A stretch of DNA of 64,000 nt from assembly GCA_030490835.1 (NCBI GenBank), contig CM059972.1, positions 11,066,264 through 11,130,263 on the forward strand, read 5' to 3'. How positions within the stretch are numbered: the first letter of the stretch is position 1; each line of letters begins with the position of its first letter. A model generated the notes under the pieces. That model saw nothing but the letters and a program-made list of their open reading frames with translations, was not told the DNA's origin and did no database searches. Shown in pieces: positions 23,236 to 34,428 of this stretch. Source of the stretch: Annona cherimola (Eukaryota; Streptophyta; Magnoliopsida; Magnoliales; Annonaceae). Position numbers and translations under genes: made by a program.

Positions 23236-23717
23236 AAACGACAGCTATTGCCAAATAGACTCCAAAACTTTGTATTCCAGTGAATTACCGCGAACATTTT
23301 GGATATTTGCAGATTCCAAAAATATTACAAAAAAAAAAAATCCACCGAGCTAACTTGAGACAATGCGATTGGGATTTTAAAATGCAAAGGCAAAGAATCA
23401 TCTTACTCATCGTGAGTTATTTCACACATAGGTGGGATCGGCTGCATGGTTATTCATGCAAAGGCAGAGAATCAATTTACCAAAAAAGTTGCACAGCTAT
23501 AACAGTTAAGATTTATCGTTTTTTGTTTTAGAAAACCTAACCATTAATAAGGTCTATTTTGCAATGTCTGAAATAGATGTACGTGCTAATTTATATTTAT
23601 ATAGAGCTACAACACATTCGCAACCATAAGCAAGCAATGCAGCTGACGGAAAATTTGATTAATCATTTTACACGACGATATGAATGGTTTGATAACTAAG
23701 AGATAGGAAAATTCCTA

Positions 23718-23863
23718 AACCAAGAGAGAATCAGTCGTGACAGTAACAGCCCTGCTCCTGTTGAGTACTCGCTTCATTTCCTCTTGCGGATGAATTTCTA
23801 ATACTCCACCCCTTGGGGAAGCCTGAAGGTTCAAGTAGACTGGTATTGTCAGTGTGTGTTGAG

Positions 23864-23900
<37 letters not shown>

Positions 23901-25459
23901 CAGTAAGTAAGATATGCTTTCCCAACTTCTTGCTCCAATAGGGTGCTAATGAACAATGCGCGCTGGCGCACACTTGATCCGACTAGAAGTACAAATGAAG
24001 CATTCAAAAGTATATTTAATTTCAACCCACTCGTCAATGCTATTAAGGGTCCTTTTGGCAACATGTATAAGCTTTTTTAAAAAAGAATTACACCTTTTTC
24101 AATAATTTGATATTTTAACTAACTAATTTACCTTACTTTTTCTATTATTACTTCTACAGAAGTATCTGAATCAGTAAATTTTGGTAATTGGTGAAATAAA
24201 TTTTGAAAAAAAAAAGAATCATGTGATAGGGTAGAGATAAAGAAAAAATAGATAAAGTAGTTATAGCAAAAGATAAATAATAATAATTAAAATATATGGA
24301 TAAAATAGAAAAAACGGGATAGTTAGTTGGGACATGTTTAGAAAGATTTAAGAAAAAAATTGTCTTTAAAATTAAAAATATTTTTTTGGCAATGTGAAAT
24401 CCCATCCCATTTAAGGACCTTTACCTTTATTATACCCCTATGTTAATGCATTTAATGTCTTTGAATTTCTCTTATTTCATTCCATTTCCCTATTCTCTAA
24501 ATGTGCCCTAAGTTTTCTACATTTCAATCACTTTTTTATATTTCGATATTTTTCCATATATTTTTATATAAATCATCTTCTCTATTTTAAGTTTTTGCCT
24601 TTTAACCTAATTATTATCCTTGTCGTATTACACCACTATCTTACTTTTAACATTTTTTCCCATTTTCCGCTTTACCATTTTTTACTTTAACATTTTCCCA
24701 TAAATACTAATTACTAAAGCTAGATCCTGTGCGACAGGAAAGTTTAACATGATGTAAAGTGGATGTGATAGTTCCACAATGCTAGTTGTGTGGCTCAGTC
24801 CAAGAAAAAAAAAACAAACAAAAAATTATATATACTTCATTAACACCTAACTTTGGACAGAAGAAACCAGTGAAAAAATCAAATCCAGAATCATAGGGAG
24901 CTAGCCCAGTGACCATAACACCTTTTCCAGGATAGTTCTGTATCTCATCAAACTGAGGTTGCAGATCAGCAACAGCCATAGCTGATGACAACTCCACCTG
25001 TCAAAATGGATCACATTCATCTGCATGTACTTGACTCATGATATAGTAGTTAAGAGGACGGTCAAATAAGATAGAGAATTCACGTCACAATAGAAAGCTC
25101 AAAGATTGTCTAATCAAACTTTATCCAAAAATTAACAATCATATCAATATTTTCTTCTAATAACAAGCGGAAGAAATTGTCTTCTGACATATATATGTTC
25201 TCTGCCATTTAAACATAGCTTACTGCAGAGAACACCAATGCTACCAATTTCTTAAGGGTAAGGTTTGAAATGGGAAAACAAATATTTACACACGATTAAT
25301 CTTTGGGATCATTACGTCACAAGCAGGCTCTAATATCTTTTTATTATGAAAAATTTAGAAGGAGAATATTGAAAGAAGAGCTTACAGTGAAATCATCGCC
25401 AGCAGTTTTCTTCACATTGAGAACAGAAGTACCATTCCGTGTTCTCGCGATTTTCTCAT
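23718..25459 (-). pseudogene. PhzF-2A: 3' part of a second PhzF-like gene, broken
   Basis: Minus-strand remains of a paralogue upstream of PhzF copy A. Exon 3 survives only as its last ~65 nt (25450-25386, RNGTSVLNVKKTAGDDF), ending at a normal GT donor. Exon 4 (24997-24836) is complete at 162 nt and open: VADLQPQFDEIQ, GFDFFTGFFCPKLGVNE. Exon 5 (about 23978-23718) begins DQVCASAHCSLAPYWSKKLGK, changed from the family DPVCGSAHC. It then runs into a (CT)n tract and is frameshifted before the C-terminal TVTTDSLLV-like end. The exon 5 acceptor AG seen in copy B is mutated here. Element X starts at 25460 and separates the gene from its 5' half, which is absent in this copy. Confidence 0.88.
24044..24420. 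mobile_element. MITE in intron 4 of PhzF-2A
   Basis: Ends are AAGGGTCCTTTTGGCAACATG and TTTGGCAATGTGAAATCCC...AAGGACC in inverted order. The interior shares GTGATAGGGTAGAGATAAAG-type text with the PIF-like MITE at 11998. The same insertion is in copy B at about 44524-44905, so it is older than the duplication. Confidence 0.55.
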
Positions 25460-27370
25460 GGGAACCCTAATCTCCACCATCTATTTTCGTTGGACGGTTC
25501 AGATTCTATAGGGCGTTTTTGGAATCAAAAAATCGTGAAGGGGGCATCGGTCGACAGCTCACTTCACCCGCCCTTCCTTTCTCCCTCTCCCAGTTTCATG
25601 CTCTAGCCATCGGTTGCCAGCGACCACCTGCTAGGAGCTACATCTCTTCGCCAGCACTCTCCTCTTCCTTTGATGCCGTTTTCTCCTCCCTCTCTAGCGA
25701 ATGCACGACTTCAATTGATGAGCGGCAATGGCAATAGCAAGGAAGAAGAAGACGACAAGAGGTTGGTGGGTTTTCTTCTCTCCAAAAATGGAAGAAGCAG
25801 GCGGCTGGTAGAGAGAGACCGGCTGCAATAAAGCCGGTGGGTTCGAGCGACGATTGGTGGCACTGACCGGCAACAAAGAAGAACACCTGCAACCGCATTT
25901 TTTTCAGATTCATGCGAATGGAGAATAGACCTAGTCTGGCGAGTTGGGAATTGAAGTTAGGATGCCGTCGGCGAGTCATGGGCCGGTTTTGATCGGAGAT
26001 CCAACGGCCGGTGGCAAGTTGGTAGAAGCAGCTGTGGCGGCGGTGGTGGGGGTTTGGGGAAGCTGTAGAGGGTCACGCACCATGAGTATCTATTGCGACG
26101 AACAGAAATTCGGATTAAATTTCAACAGATTTTGTTTTGTTTAAATCTAATACTCCCGATGTCCGATTTGGGTGATTCAAGAGTCATTTTCTATGTTTTG
26201 AGATGCTCTGGATCATGTAGACGGTTTAGGTTAGAAAAATTAAGCTAATTAAATTATAAATGAAATAATTATGTGGATGGTTAAAATATTGCAGATATTT
26301 TATTTAAATGTAAATAAAAATAATATAATTAATAATAATAATTATTTATTAAATCTATCCCAAAAAGGCATATATATTTATTTAGATTATTTAAATATAA
26401 AGTATAATTTTGGGACATATAATTTAACCATTCCTAAAAGGTCATATATATTTATTTTGTCTAAACCATTATGTTGTTAATTAAAATTTTAAAAATACAT
26501 AATTATTAAACCAATCCCAAAAAGTCATATATATTTATATTATTAAATGTTAATTATAGTTACATATAATTTAAATAAATATAATTTATACAATTTTATT
26601 TTTAAAAGTCAATATAATAATTATAGTTTTATATATTTATTTAAAATTTATTTTATTCAATTTAAATTAATTACGCATTTTATTGAAATAATAATTTATT
26701 ATTAATTTGTAAAATAAAATTCAAAGGTTGATATGTTTTAAATTTTTATATAAACTGCAAAAATTATTAATATCAAGGTTTAATCATTATTAAACTAAAT
26801 TATAGTTTAATCACTATTAAACTAGTCGAAAAAGTCATATATAATTATATTATTAAATCTAAATTGCAATTATATAGAATTAAAATAGATATAATTTATT
26901 ATAGTTTTATTTTTAAAAAGTCATATATAATAATTATTACAGTTTGATATATTTATTTAAATTTTTTCATTCGGTTCAAATTAACTAATATTTTTCTAAA
27001 TTTTAGCATCATATAATTATTTAGTTTTTAAATTATTTAATAAACATCCAGGTTTGTATAGTTCTATAACGAATTACTAAGTATACCTCTTTTGCAAAAT
27101 ACATAAATTTATTTAAAATATTTTTAAAAATATTAAAATTAGATGTCGTTAGGTGCAGTGAGATACAGTTAGATTTAGTTAGATGCGTTTAGATGCAGTT
27201 AGATGTGATTAGATGCAGTTAGATCTGGTTAGATTTAGTTAGATTTCATTAAATCCTATTATCTTAGTTTTAATATCAAAAGTTAGATTCGGTTAGATGT
27301 CGTTAAATGTTGTTAAATGCAGTTAGATCCTATTAGATATCATTAGATTAAGGTGAATTTCATTAGATTA
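25460..27370 (+). repeat. Element X, unit A copy: insertion in PhzF-2 exon 3
   Basis: Starts GGGAACCCTAATCTCC right after TTTTCTCAT (25451-25459). The other end is seen in copy B, where X stops at 48629 before TTTTCTCGT (48630-48638); together these suggest a 9-bp target duplication with one mismatch. 25480-26140 is GC-richer, with gene-like text on the minus strand (no recognised protein). 26150-27130 is extremely AT-rich with recurrent AAAAGTCATATATATTTAT. 27140-27365 is a 10-bp array. No clear terminal inverted repeats, LTRs or coding domain, so the class is unknown. It is cut at 27370 by the duplication junction. Confidence 0.6.
27140..27365. repeat. 10-bp-period TTAGAT array, unit A
   Basis: About 20 units of form NNTTAGATNN (most often AGTTAGATGC or GTTAGATGTC), with a non-array spacer near 27260-27290. 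The strict 10-base spacing keeps TTAGAT on one face of the helix. Longer versions occur in copy B (46630-48250), and a reversed short one lies at 16010-16060. Confidence 0.9.
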
Positions 27371-28278
27371 GATGGAGTCCATACATATATCCAACAATAT
27401 GATAATAGAATACATAATTCTAAATACAATTGGTGGAGTAGATTATAATTTTATGATCATGTGAGGCCCATTTTAAGATAATTGTACTGTAATTGTTCAC
27501 TGCATCTGAATATTTCTTATATATATAACATTTCCTTTATAGTGAAATTGCACCATAATTAACAGCGCATTTGGCCCAAATGGGCTTTATATGTACTTAA
27601 ATGTATTAATACTTTATACAATTATTTATCAATATATAAATTTTATAGCAAATAGTTTACATGTTGAAAAAATAACTTTAAAGTTGTTATTTACATTAAA
27701 TTATTTTATTGTGTTGAATTTGTACCATTTTTATATAAAGTCCATACACATCCAATTGGGATGAAAATTGCTATGATAATAGAATACATAATTCTAAATG
27801 GAATTGGTAGAATATATTATAATTTTATGATCATGTGGGGCATATCTTGAGGTAATTACACCATAATTGTGGTGCAATAAAGCTGCATTTGAATATTTCT
27901 CATATAGAGAGAGAGAGAGCTGTTCCAATGCAGCGCCATTGTATCCGAACAGCGGTAAAGTTGCCCATTTTTTGGCCCCAAAAATATTAGAATGCAATGA
28001 AACTTTATACAATCATTTATCCATATATAAATCTTATAGCAAATAGTTTACATGCTGAAAAAATTACTTTAAAGTTGTTATTTACATCAAACTATTTTAC
28101 GACATTGAATTTGTACCATTTTAAGATGGGGTCCATATACATATCCAATTGATATGGTAATAGAATACACTATTTTAAATATAATAGGTGAAGTAGATTT
28201 GAATTTTATCATCATGTAAGGCCCATTTCAATGCCATTGCATATGGTGCAGTGGTGCTGCACTTGAAAACTTTTCATA
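27371..28278 (+). repeat. P-family MITE trio opening the second duplication unit
   Basis: 27371-27518 (3' part of one copy), 27527-27899 and 27910-28277 correspond in order, orientation and sequence to 11165-11312, 11322-11694 and 11703-14070 minus the Copia-like LTR. The third copy keeps the uninterrupted Copia target (ACTTT at 28002-28006). The junction with element X is at 27370/27371, near TTAGATGG. Confidence 0.85.
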
Positions 28279-28288
28279 TATATATATA

Positions 28289-28610
28289 GGGTGATTTTTT
28301 TCGGCCGGGCTAAATGGCCATTTCGTGCGTCCGGGCTTCTATAGTCGTTCGATGTAGCGGGACGCGTCCCGACCGTCGGATTCGAATAACAGACCTTTTA
28401 CAATTTGGTCCTCGCGACGAGCAGCCTTTCCACGAACATTTCTCCTCTCAGCCTTCGCCTCTGCTCTCTCCCGTTCCGCCTCTCCCGAGCTCCCTGTCCT
28501 CGCCCATTCCCATCCGCCCTCCATTCCAGCACGCGAAAAGCACACATCGCCCGAGCTCCCCGTCCGGCCTCCATTCCAGCACACAGAAAGCACGCCTCAC
28601 CTGAGCTCTC
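28289..28610. repeat. Left TIR of the 7.1-kb MULE
   Basis: Matches the reverse complement of 35415-35085 with indels. Shared blocks include GGGACGCGTCCCGACCGTC, GATTCGAATAACAGAC and CTCAGCCTTCGCCTCTGC. Long reading frames here are GC-rich shadow frames. Confidence 0.9.
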
Positions 28611-28910
28611 CCTCGCCTCGCCCGAGCTCTCGCCCAAGCTCCCGCAAGGAAATCTCCCTCGTCCGAGCTCTCTCCTCACCTCTCGCTCTAGCCCTCGCCC
28701 TTGCCCGAGCTCTCTTCGCCTGCTGCTCTCTCCCATTCCGCCTCCTTTCCTCGCCCGATCTCTCTCCCTTTCCGCCCGATCTCTCTCCTTTTCCTCCCGA
28801 TCTCTCTCCTTTTCCGCCACTCGACGGCTCTCCCTCTCCCTCTCAGCCATCGCCCTCTCCCTCTCCCTTTTCGCTACCCGAGTTATCCCTCTCTGTTGGA
28901 CGGCATGTGA

Positions 28911-31170
28911 CATTTTCCTCCTCTCATCTCCGATCTCTCTTCGCCTGCTGCTTTCTCCCATTCCCCTGTTTCTATTTCTCTAGTTATCTCTATAATGTGA
29001 TTGTCAGTTGTATTGTGAATGTGAATAATTCTCCTTTGATTCTGTTTAAGCTTTATTGGGAAGTCACTGGATAACTTAATCTTCTTGTTTCCATTGCTTT
29101 TCCTATTAGAGTAGCTAAACGTTGTCCATCCATGTAGGAAAATATTTAGAAGTTGACTTTGTGGATGCAAGCGCTGAGGACGGAGATAATATTGCGGAGG
29201 GAGTACTCCATTCCATCATCTTGTGGAGGGAGTTAATGAATTGAAGGCTTTGGGAAAAGATTCAGAAGCAGATTTTGTGGATGAAAGCGTTGTGGACGGA
29301 GATAATGTTGTGGAGGGAGTACTCCATTCCATCTTGTGGAGGGAGTTAATGAATTGAAGGCTTTGGGAAAATAGTCATGAAGTCTATTCTTCTTGGATAG
29401 TTGATGTATTTTGCTGTGATTAATGAATTAAAGGCTTTGGGAAAATAGTCATGAAGTCTATTCTTCTTGGATAGTTGATGTATTTTGTTGTGATTAATGA
29501 ATTGAAGGCTTTGGGAAAATAGTCATGAAGTCTATTCTTGTTGGATAGTTGATGTATTTTGCTGTGATTATCGTATTTTAATTGATTTTGGAAGTTTAAA
29601 TCCCATCCTATTCCTTAGTGAATGCATCATTCTCACAAATGTTTCCCTCTTGTTTGGTTGATTGTCATTAATCTGATTTTATAATGCACAACTTGATCCC
29701 AAAAACTACATTTTATCAACGAGCATCTTATGTTTGTTAACTTTGTGAATTCAGTAGTCATATGCGAGTATAAAGATGGCTTGTTGGTGTTGGGAGTTGG
29801 GAGTTGTTAAATCTGTTCCATGGCATGCTAATTCAGAGATCACTATCTTGTTTCTGCATGTCATGGTTCTGCTGAATGTATTTCAGTTTTGAATTGGTAA
29901 TCATTTGGGATTGAATTTTGAGTTTAAATCTGAAATGTGAAGTTGAAAATGATTGGCACTTGCTGAAATGGTTTCGAAATTCCTTAAAATGAATTTAAAT
30001 CTAAAATTTACAGTTGAAAATGATTGGCACTTGCTGAAATGGTTTCGAAATTCCTTAAAATGCTTGGAAATTATTGAAAATGCTGAATTTTGAAATGGGT
30101 TTCAAATTGTTTCAGCCCGCAAAGATGTGAATGGCTTGTTGGTAGTTAGGAGTTGTTAAATCTGTTCCATTGGTTCCATGGCATGCTAAGAGATCACTAT
30201 CTTGTTTCTGCATATCATGGTTCTGCTGAATGTGTTTCAGTTTTGAATTGGTAATCATTTGGGATTGAATTTTGAGTTTAAATCTGAAACGTGAAGTTGA
30301 AAATGATTGGCACTTGCTGAAATGGTTTCGAAATTCCTTAAAATGAGTTTAAATCTAAAATGTGCAGTTGAAAATGATTGGAAATGGGCAGTCGAAATTC
30401 CTCAAAATACCTGGAAATTATCGAAAATGCTAAATTTTGAAATGGGGTTCAGATTGTTTCAGCCTGCAGAGATGTGAATCAGATGTTGAGAATTTCAAAT
30501 GATGGGTTCTTGACAGATGGACGTCTGAATTTGAATCATTTTTTGAGAATGACAAGTATTGAGATTTTTCTCTTTTAGGTTGCCGTCTCAACTTGCTTTT
30601 GTTGAACCGTCAAATATTGATGAAATGATTTGAATTATAACTCGTTCTTAACACAATGAGAAATCAAAACTGGAGAAAACACAAACAAGTAAATATTTAC
30701 AAGCAACACAGTTTAAGGAGGGATTAAGACCCAACAGTTACCTCATGAAAAATGCACAATTCAGAGACAAGTTCCAAATCTTGGGCTTAAAGTCCCAATT
30801 CGAGACCCAGTTCAAGAATCAATTGTATAGCATTAGCATTCCAAATTAAAACAAACCACAAGTAATTTCTTTTACATTTGAATCCAAGCAACCTGTAACA
30901 TTCAACTAGCAATTTCATTCAGAAAACCGGTTCATTCTCAAACCAGTTCATTTCGTCAGTTGTGAAAAAACTCCAACCCCATCTATTGAAGGGAAAACCC
31001 AGAGGGCATCATCCAACCATTAAATATGAATAACATTCAACATTTCATTCCTACACGATTCAAGCAAAACATATAACATTCAACATTTCTTTCCTACATG
31101 ATTCAAGCTAAATAAGTCCAAATCCAAGCTATTTGTGTCAACATACTCCATACATAAGATCTCTCATTCT
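28911..31170. other. MULE interior 3' of its genes: tandem repeats, no ORF
   Basis: Three kinds of direct repeat. A ~110-bp block (GTGGATGCAAGCGCTGAGGA...) occurs twice at about 29150-29365. A 74-bp unit (TTAATGAATTGAAGGCTTTG...) occurs three times at 29346, 29420 and 29494. A ~340-bp unit (GGCTTGTTGGT...TCTTGTTTCTGC...GATTGGCACTTGCTGAAATGG) occurs twice at about 29780-30115 and 30120-30475. No protein-like frame. It probably holds the shared 3' untranslated and spacer sequence of the element. Confidence 0.75.
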
Positions 31171-31179
31171 ATTTCTGTT

Positions 31180-31783
31180 TTACAATGTTAGGTAAATAAC
31201 AATGACAAGAACAAGACCACATATAGTAATCAATAGGATTTCATTTCTCTTCACGTTGTTAGCCAGCTCCATCTCTCTCTTGTCTCTCCTTTCATTTGCC
31301 TCCCTCATGACGAGGTCTTTCGTCTCTATTATTTGCTTCAACTGACATATATTTGTCATATGCCGCTCCCTCAAATCGTCAACACAGTGGATTAATTCTC
31401 CCATATCCACCAATATTTGGTCGTGATCGATGGCTGTGACTGGGGATTGGGATTGGGATCGGCTATCAGCTTCAAGATCGGCGTTTGAAAGAACCTCACT
31501 TTTTGATGAATGACAGTCGTCAACCCATCTAAAAAACTTACATGCAAGCGATGCATCCTGCAAAAGGGATAAAGCTATAAAAAAATAACTTTTGCAGTAT
31601 GCAATATAATTCTAAAATGCGAGGTTCAAACCACAAAGAACTCACACGAAATTGTGGGCATCGAAGGAACCGCCTACCCGAATTTAGTGTCGTATGAGAG
31701 GTTAGCACTACAGCTGGTAGACCACATGAACAGACAAAACTCTTACTACCGTGAAAACTAGTTCTTGCACTTGAAGTTGTCAT
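31180..31783 (-). CDS. GRF-type zinc-finger, tail-anchored protein (MULE second ORF, 171 aa)
   Basis: Two exons: 31783-31646 and 31557-31180, intron 31645-31558 with GTGAGT donor and TTTTGCAG acceptor, phase 0. Residues 16-60 form a GRF zinc finger: CSCGLPAVV (Cys18, Cys20), NSGRRFLRC (Cys42) and ACKFFRWVDD (Cys52). The intron splits this motif. Residues 75-150 are charged and probably coiled coil (LRERHMTNICQLKQIIETKD). Residues 153-171 are one hydrophobic segment (ILLITICGLVLVIVIYLTL) at the extreme C-terminus, as in tail-anchored proteins. Plants have many small GRF proteins of this layout (At4g04775-like). The role in the element is unknown; binding nucleic acid or a partner are possibilities. 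The ATG overlaps the transposase stop codon (ATGA). An in-frame start further upstream (about 31822) cannot be excluded. Confidence 0.82.
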
Positions 31784-34428
31784 TTCACTTGTGCCCACCT
31801 GTTGAACAAGATAAGGAAACAATGGTAAACATAAAATTCAAATAAAATATAATTCAACTTAAATTGTGGATCAAGACAAAATGTACTATGTAAGATAAAG
31901 ATAAAGATATTGAAGATACCACGACCTCCACCTCCACCTCGATCCATAGAAGTGCAATGATCATCATCTATCAAAGTGGATACATCATTTGAGCTTGGAA
32001 CCTTGAAAACGGTGCAATTCCGTTTGTCATGACCGACAACAAATTTTTTACAACCACGACAAAATCTTGCTCCACCCCGTGGTTGTTCTAAAGATCCTTT
32101 TATGAGTTTTGAAGACCTTCCTTTCGTTACTGAAACATGAGCAGGGAAGATAGCACAAGCTTGAGAACTTTGATCAGCTATTGTTTTACAAGAACCACCT
32201 GGATCATTGCCCAAATCCGCATTCAGTCCTATGCTCATAAAATTGAAGTTATCGCTTGACACCCCGGTAGGATTTTGATTTGTAGCAGTTTTATTAGTAT
32301 CGATTGTCTTTGCACATGGAGGCTTAGGCAATGCCGCCAATGCAGCAGTCAACTTTTCCATATGATCTTTAACAATTTCATAGGCATCCGAGTTGTGTAA
32401 GGCCTTGCTTCTTATATGATACCACCATTTTGATAAAGTATGACTACGAATAGCCATGGATTGTGTGGCTCCCTTGTTACTCGTTGTGGCTAAAAATTTA
32501 AACTGAGATTTAGCGTCTAGTTTCCGTCTAGGTAGAACATGAAATGAAGGAATGGTTTTCATTTTTAGAAATCGTAACAATGTGATAATATGCTTGCAAA
32601 CAATACCAGATGACTCAAATTTCAAACAGGAGCATTTTGCCACCATCTGCTCTGTATCCCATGTTATGATTTTCAACTTGTTCTCATCTTCTCCGTCTAG
32701 CAAGAAGACTTTCCACTGTTGCGTTGGTCCCTCATTAGCAATTTTCTCTGCGACATAGTACATACATTCAACCACTTCCGTTTGAGCCTCTAAGAAGATA
32801 TTCCGAGTATACACCTTCGCCATATGACCTTCAATACTGCATTTAGTTTTCAACTCAGGAATAGCATAGAAGGTCTTGAAATCAACATCTGCTTCAGCCT
32901 CACGTCTTCGCGAACGTGCTTTGTCATAGCCATTTGAAAAATCAATTAAATTTGAATTTCTTGAAACAAAGCCATCGAAAAAAGCATTTATACTCTCACT
33001 ACGCTGGGTAGTTCTCATCCCGGCCGAGAATATCTTCTTTGTATAAGCAGGAATCCACATATGGCGAATATCATACATGTGTTGCAACCATGTATTATCT
33101 TGCAGATTAAACTCTTCTATCATAGCACTCCAAGTGATTTTGAAGTCATCATCATTATTTGTGCCAAACAAACAATAGTTCCATTTTACCTTGAATGTAG
33201 GATGCTGGTGAATGACATGAGATAATTTCTCTGGTAATTTTTTATGTATATGCCACAAGCATAAGAGATGATTGGTGTTTGGGAATACCGCTGCAATTGC
33301 TGCAGCAATAGCTGGATCTTGATCCGTGATGATGGTTGTAGGATGGGCTCCACCCATTGCATCTACCCAGCTTTGGAATAACCATTTAAAGTCTTCCGTT
33401 GTTTCTCCAAAAAGCAATCCTGCACCGAATAAGCATGTCTGCTTATGGTGATTAACACCAACAAAAGGACCGAATGGCATATCATACTCATTTGTCTTAT
33501 ATGTGGTGTCGAAACACACTACATCACCAAATACCATATAATCTTCCTTCGATTTTCCATCTACCCAAAAACATGAGATCAATCTCATGTCCTCATCAAC
33601 TTGGATTTCATACGAAAAATGACTATCATTACGACTTTTTATTTGAAACATATGTAAAAGGGTATTTGCATCGTTCCCATACATGATTTGCCTCTTTCTT
33701 CGTATAGCATTCCTAGCATCCCTTGCTGAATATTGCAGATGAGAACAACCACCTACTTCATTCATCATAAAGTCAATGGATCTGGCCACACCAACTCCGG
33801 ATGCTTTTAAAGAAGCAATTAAATATAGATCAACCTCTGTCAACTTCTTGTGTGACCGTAATTTACGGGTGTTCGTAGGAGTGCAAAGTGCATGATTATG
33901 AGACTCTATGAATTGTGATACGTAATATATATTCTTCTCCACATTCAAATTGACATATAGCTTAGCATGGCATGAGCAACGACTTATTAAAGCAGTCTTT
34001 TGTTTACTTAAATCTTGATTTCTATTTTTTCTGTCTACAATACCGGCTTTAGAACACCTCAAAACACGCCTTGAAATGGCACCGGACTTCAACTTACGAG
34101 TACTATCCTTTTTAACATTAAATCCATAATGCCAAGCATAAGTGTTGTAAAATTTGAAAGCCTCTTCTAGCGATACAAACTCCATTCCAATTTTTGGCTT
34201 TAGTTCAGATGCAACATCAGCTATAAACAACCCATCTGTATTACTTTGGGTACCACTTGGTTTGTCTTCTTCTTCACTAAATGCTCCCTTCTCATCTGAC
34301 ACATCCACCAAACCACCACTACAATCAACATCACCTTCATGTGCATGATCTACTAATGTGACACCAAAAGAAGCTTTGACTTCCACGGTCATAGGGTTGC
34401 GTCCATTTTCCCCCTTGTGCTCTTCCAT
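31780..34428 (-). CDS. MULE transposase, FAR1-related type (882 aa)
   Basis: Single open frame from ATG at 34428; an in-frame ATG at 34548 is a less likely start. Domains: FAR1 DNA-binding zinc finger (about 81-181; RCSKAG, RCSCHAKLYV, ESHNHAL), MULE DDE catalytic domain (about 300-400; DVVCFDTTYKTNEY with Asp307, TIITDQD with Asp369/371, WHIHKKL, and a candidate Glu478 in RSESINAFF), SWIM zinc finger (597-620; CSCLKFESSGIVCKH), and a C-terminal zinc-knuckle-like CRGCKKFVVGHDKRNC. The layout equals plant FAR1/FRS proteins, but its position between MULE TIRs marks it as transposase. The last ~50 residues after GRGGGGG-like sequence (GIFNIFIFIL onward) look like translated intron. A GT donor exists at 31919, but joining it to the acceptor at 31798 gives a frame mismatch, so the true C-terminus is unsettled. 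Confidence 0.9.
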   Translation of the reverse strand: MEEHKGENGRNPMTVEVKASFGVTLVDHAHEGDVDCSGGLVDVSDEKGAFSEEEDKPSGTQSNTDGLFIADVASELKPKIGMEFVSLEEAFKFYNTYAWHYGFNVKKDSTRKLKSGAISRRVLRCSKAGIVDRKNRNQDLSKQKTALISRCSCHAKLYVNLNVEKNIYYVSQFIESHNHALCTPTNTRKLRSHKKLTEVDLYLIASLKASGVGVARSIDFMMNEVGGCSHLQYSARDARNAIRRKRQIMYGNDANTLLHMFQIKSRNDSHFSYEIQVDEDMRLISCFWVDGKSKEDYMVFGDVVCFDTTYKTNEYDMPFGPFVGVNHHKQTCLFGAGLLFGETTEDFKWLFQSWVDAMGGAHPTTIITDQDPAIAAAIAAVFPNTNHLLCLWHIHKKLPEKLSHVIHQHPTFKVKWNYCLFGTNNDDDFKITWSAMIEEFNLQDNTWLQHMYDIRHMWIPAYTKKIFSAGMRTTQRSESINAFFDGFVSRNSNLIDFSNGYDKARSRRREAEADVDFKTFYAIPELKTKCSIEGHMAKVYTRNIFLEAQTEVVECMYYVAEKIANEGPTQQWKVFLLDGEDENKLKIITWDTEQMVAKCSCLKFESSGIVCKHIITLLRFLKMKTIPSFHVLPRRKLDAKSQFKFLATTSNKGATQSMAIRSHTLSKWWYHIRSKALHNSDAYEIVKDHMEKLTAALAALPKPPCAKTIDTNKTATNQNPTGVSSDNFNFMSIGLNADLGNDPGGSCKTIADQSSQACAIFPAHVSVTKGRSSKLIKGSLEQPRGGARFCRGCKKFVVGHDKRNCTVFKVPSSNDVSTLIDDDHCTSMDRGGGGGRGIFNIFIFILHSTFCLDPQFKLNYILFEFYVYHCFLILFNRWAQVK

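Noticed and set aside
28398..28983. 190-codon frames on both strands, Arg/Glu- or Ser/Pro-rich
   Set aside because: Low-complexity frames in the GC-rich MULE TIR and subterminal repeats; the same happens at 34759-35449.
32000..34428. Domesticated FAR1/FRS transcription factor gene
   Set aside because: Domain layout fits, but it lies between matching MULE TIRs with flanking TATATATA, so it is a transposase.
31646..34428. Single spliced gene fusing transposase and GRF finger via GT at 31919 and AG before 31798
   Set aside because: The join is out of frame and reaches a stop within a few codons; no other donor/acceptor pair restores the GRF frame.
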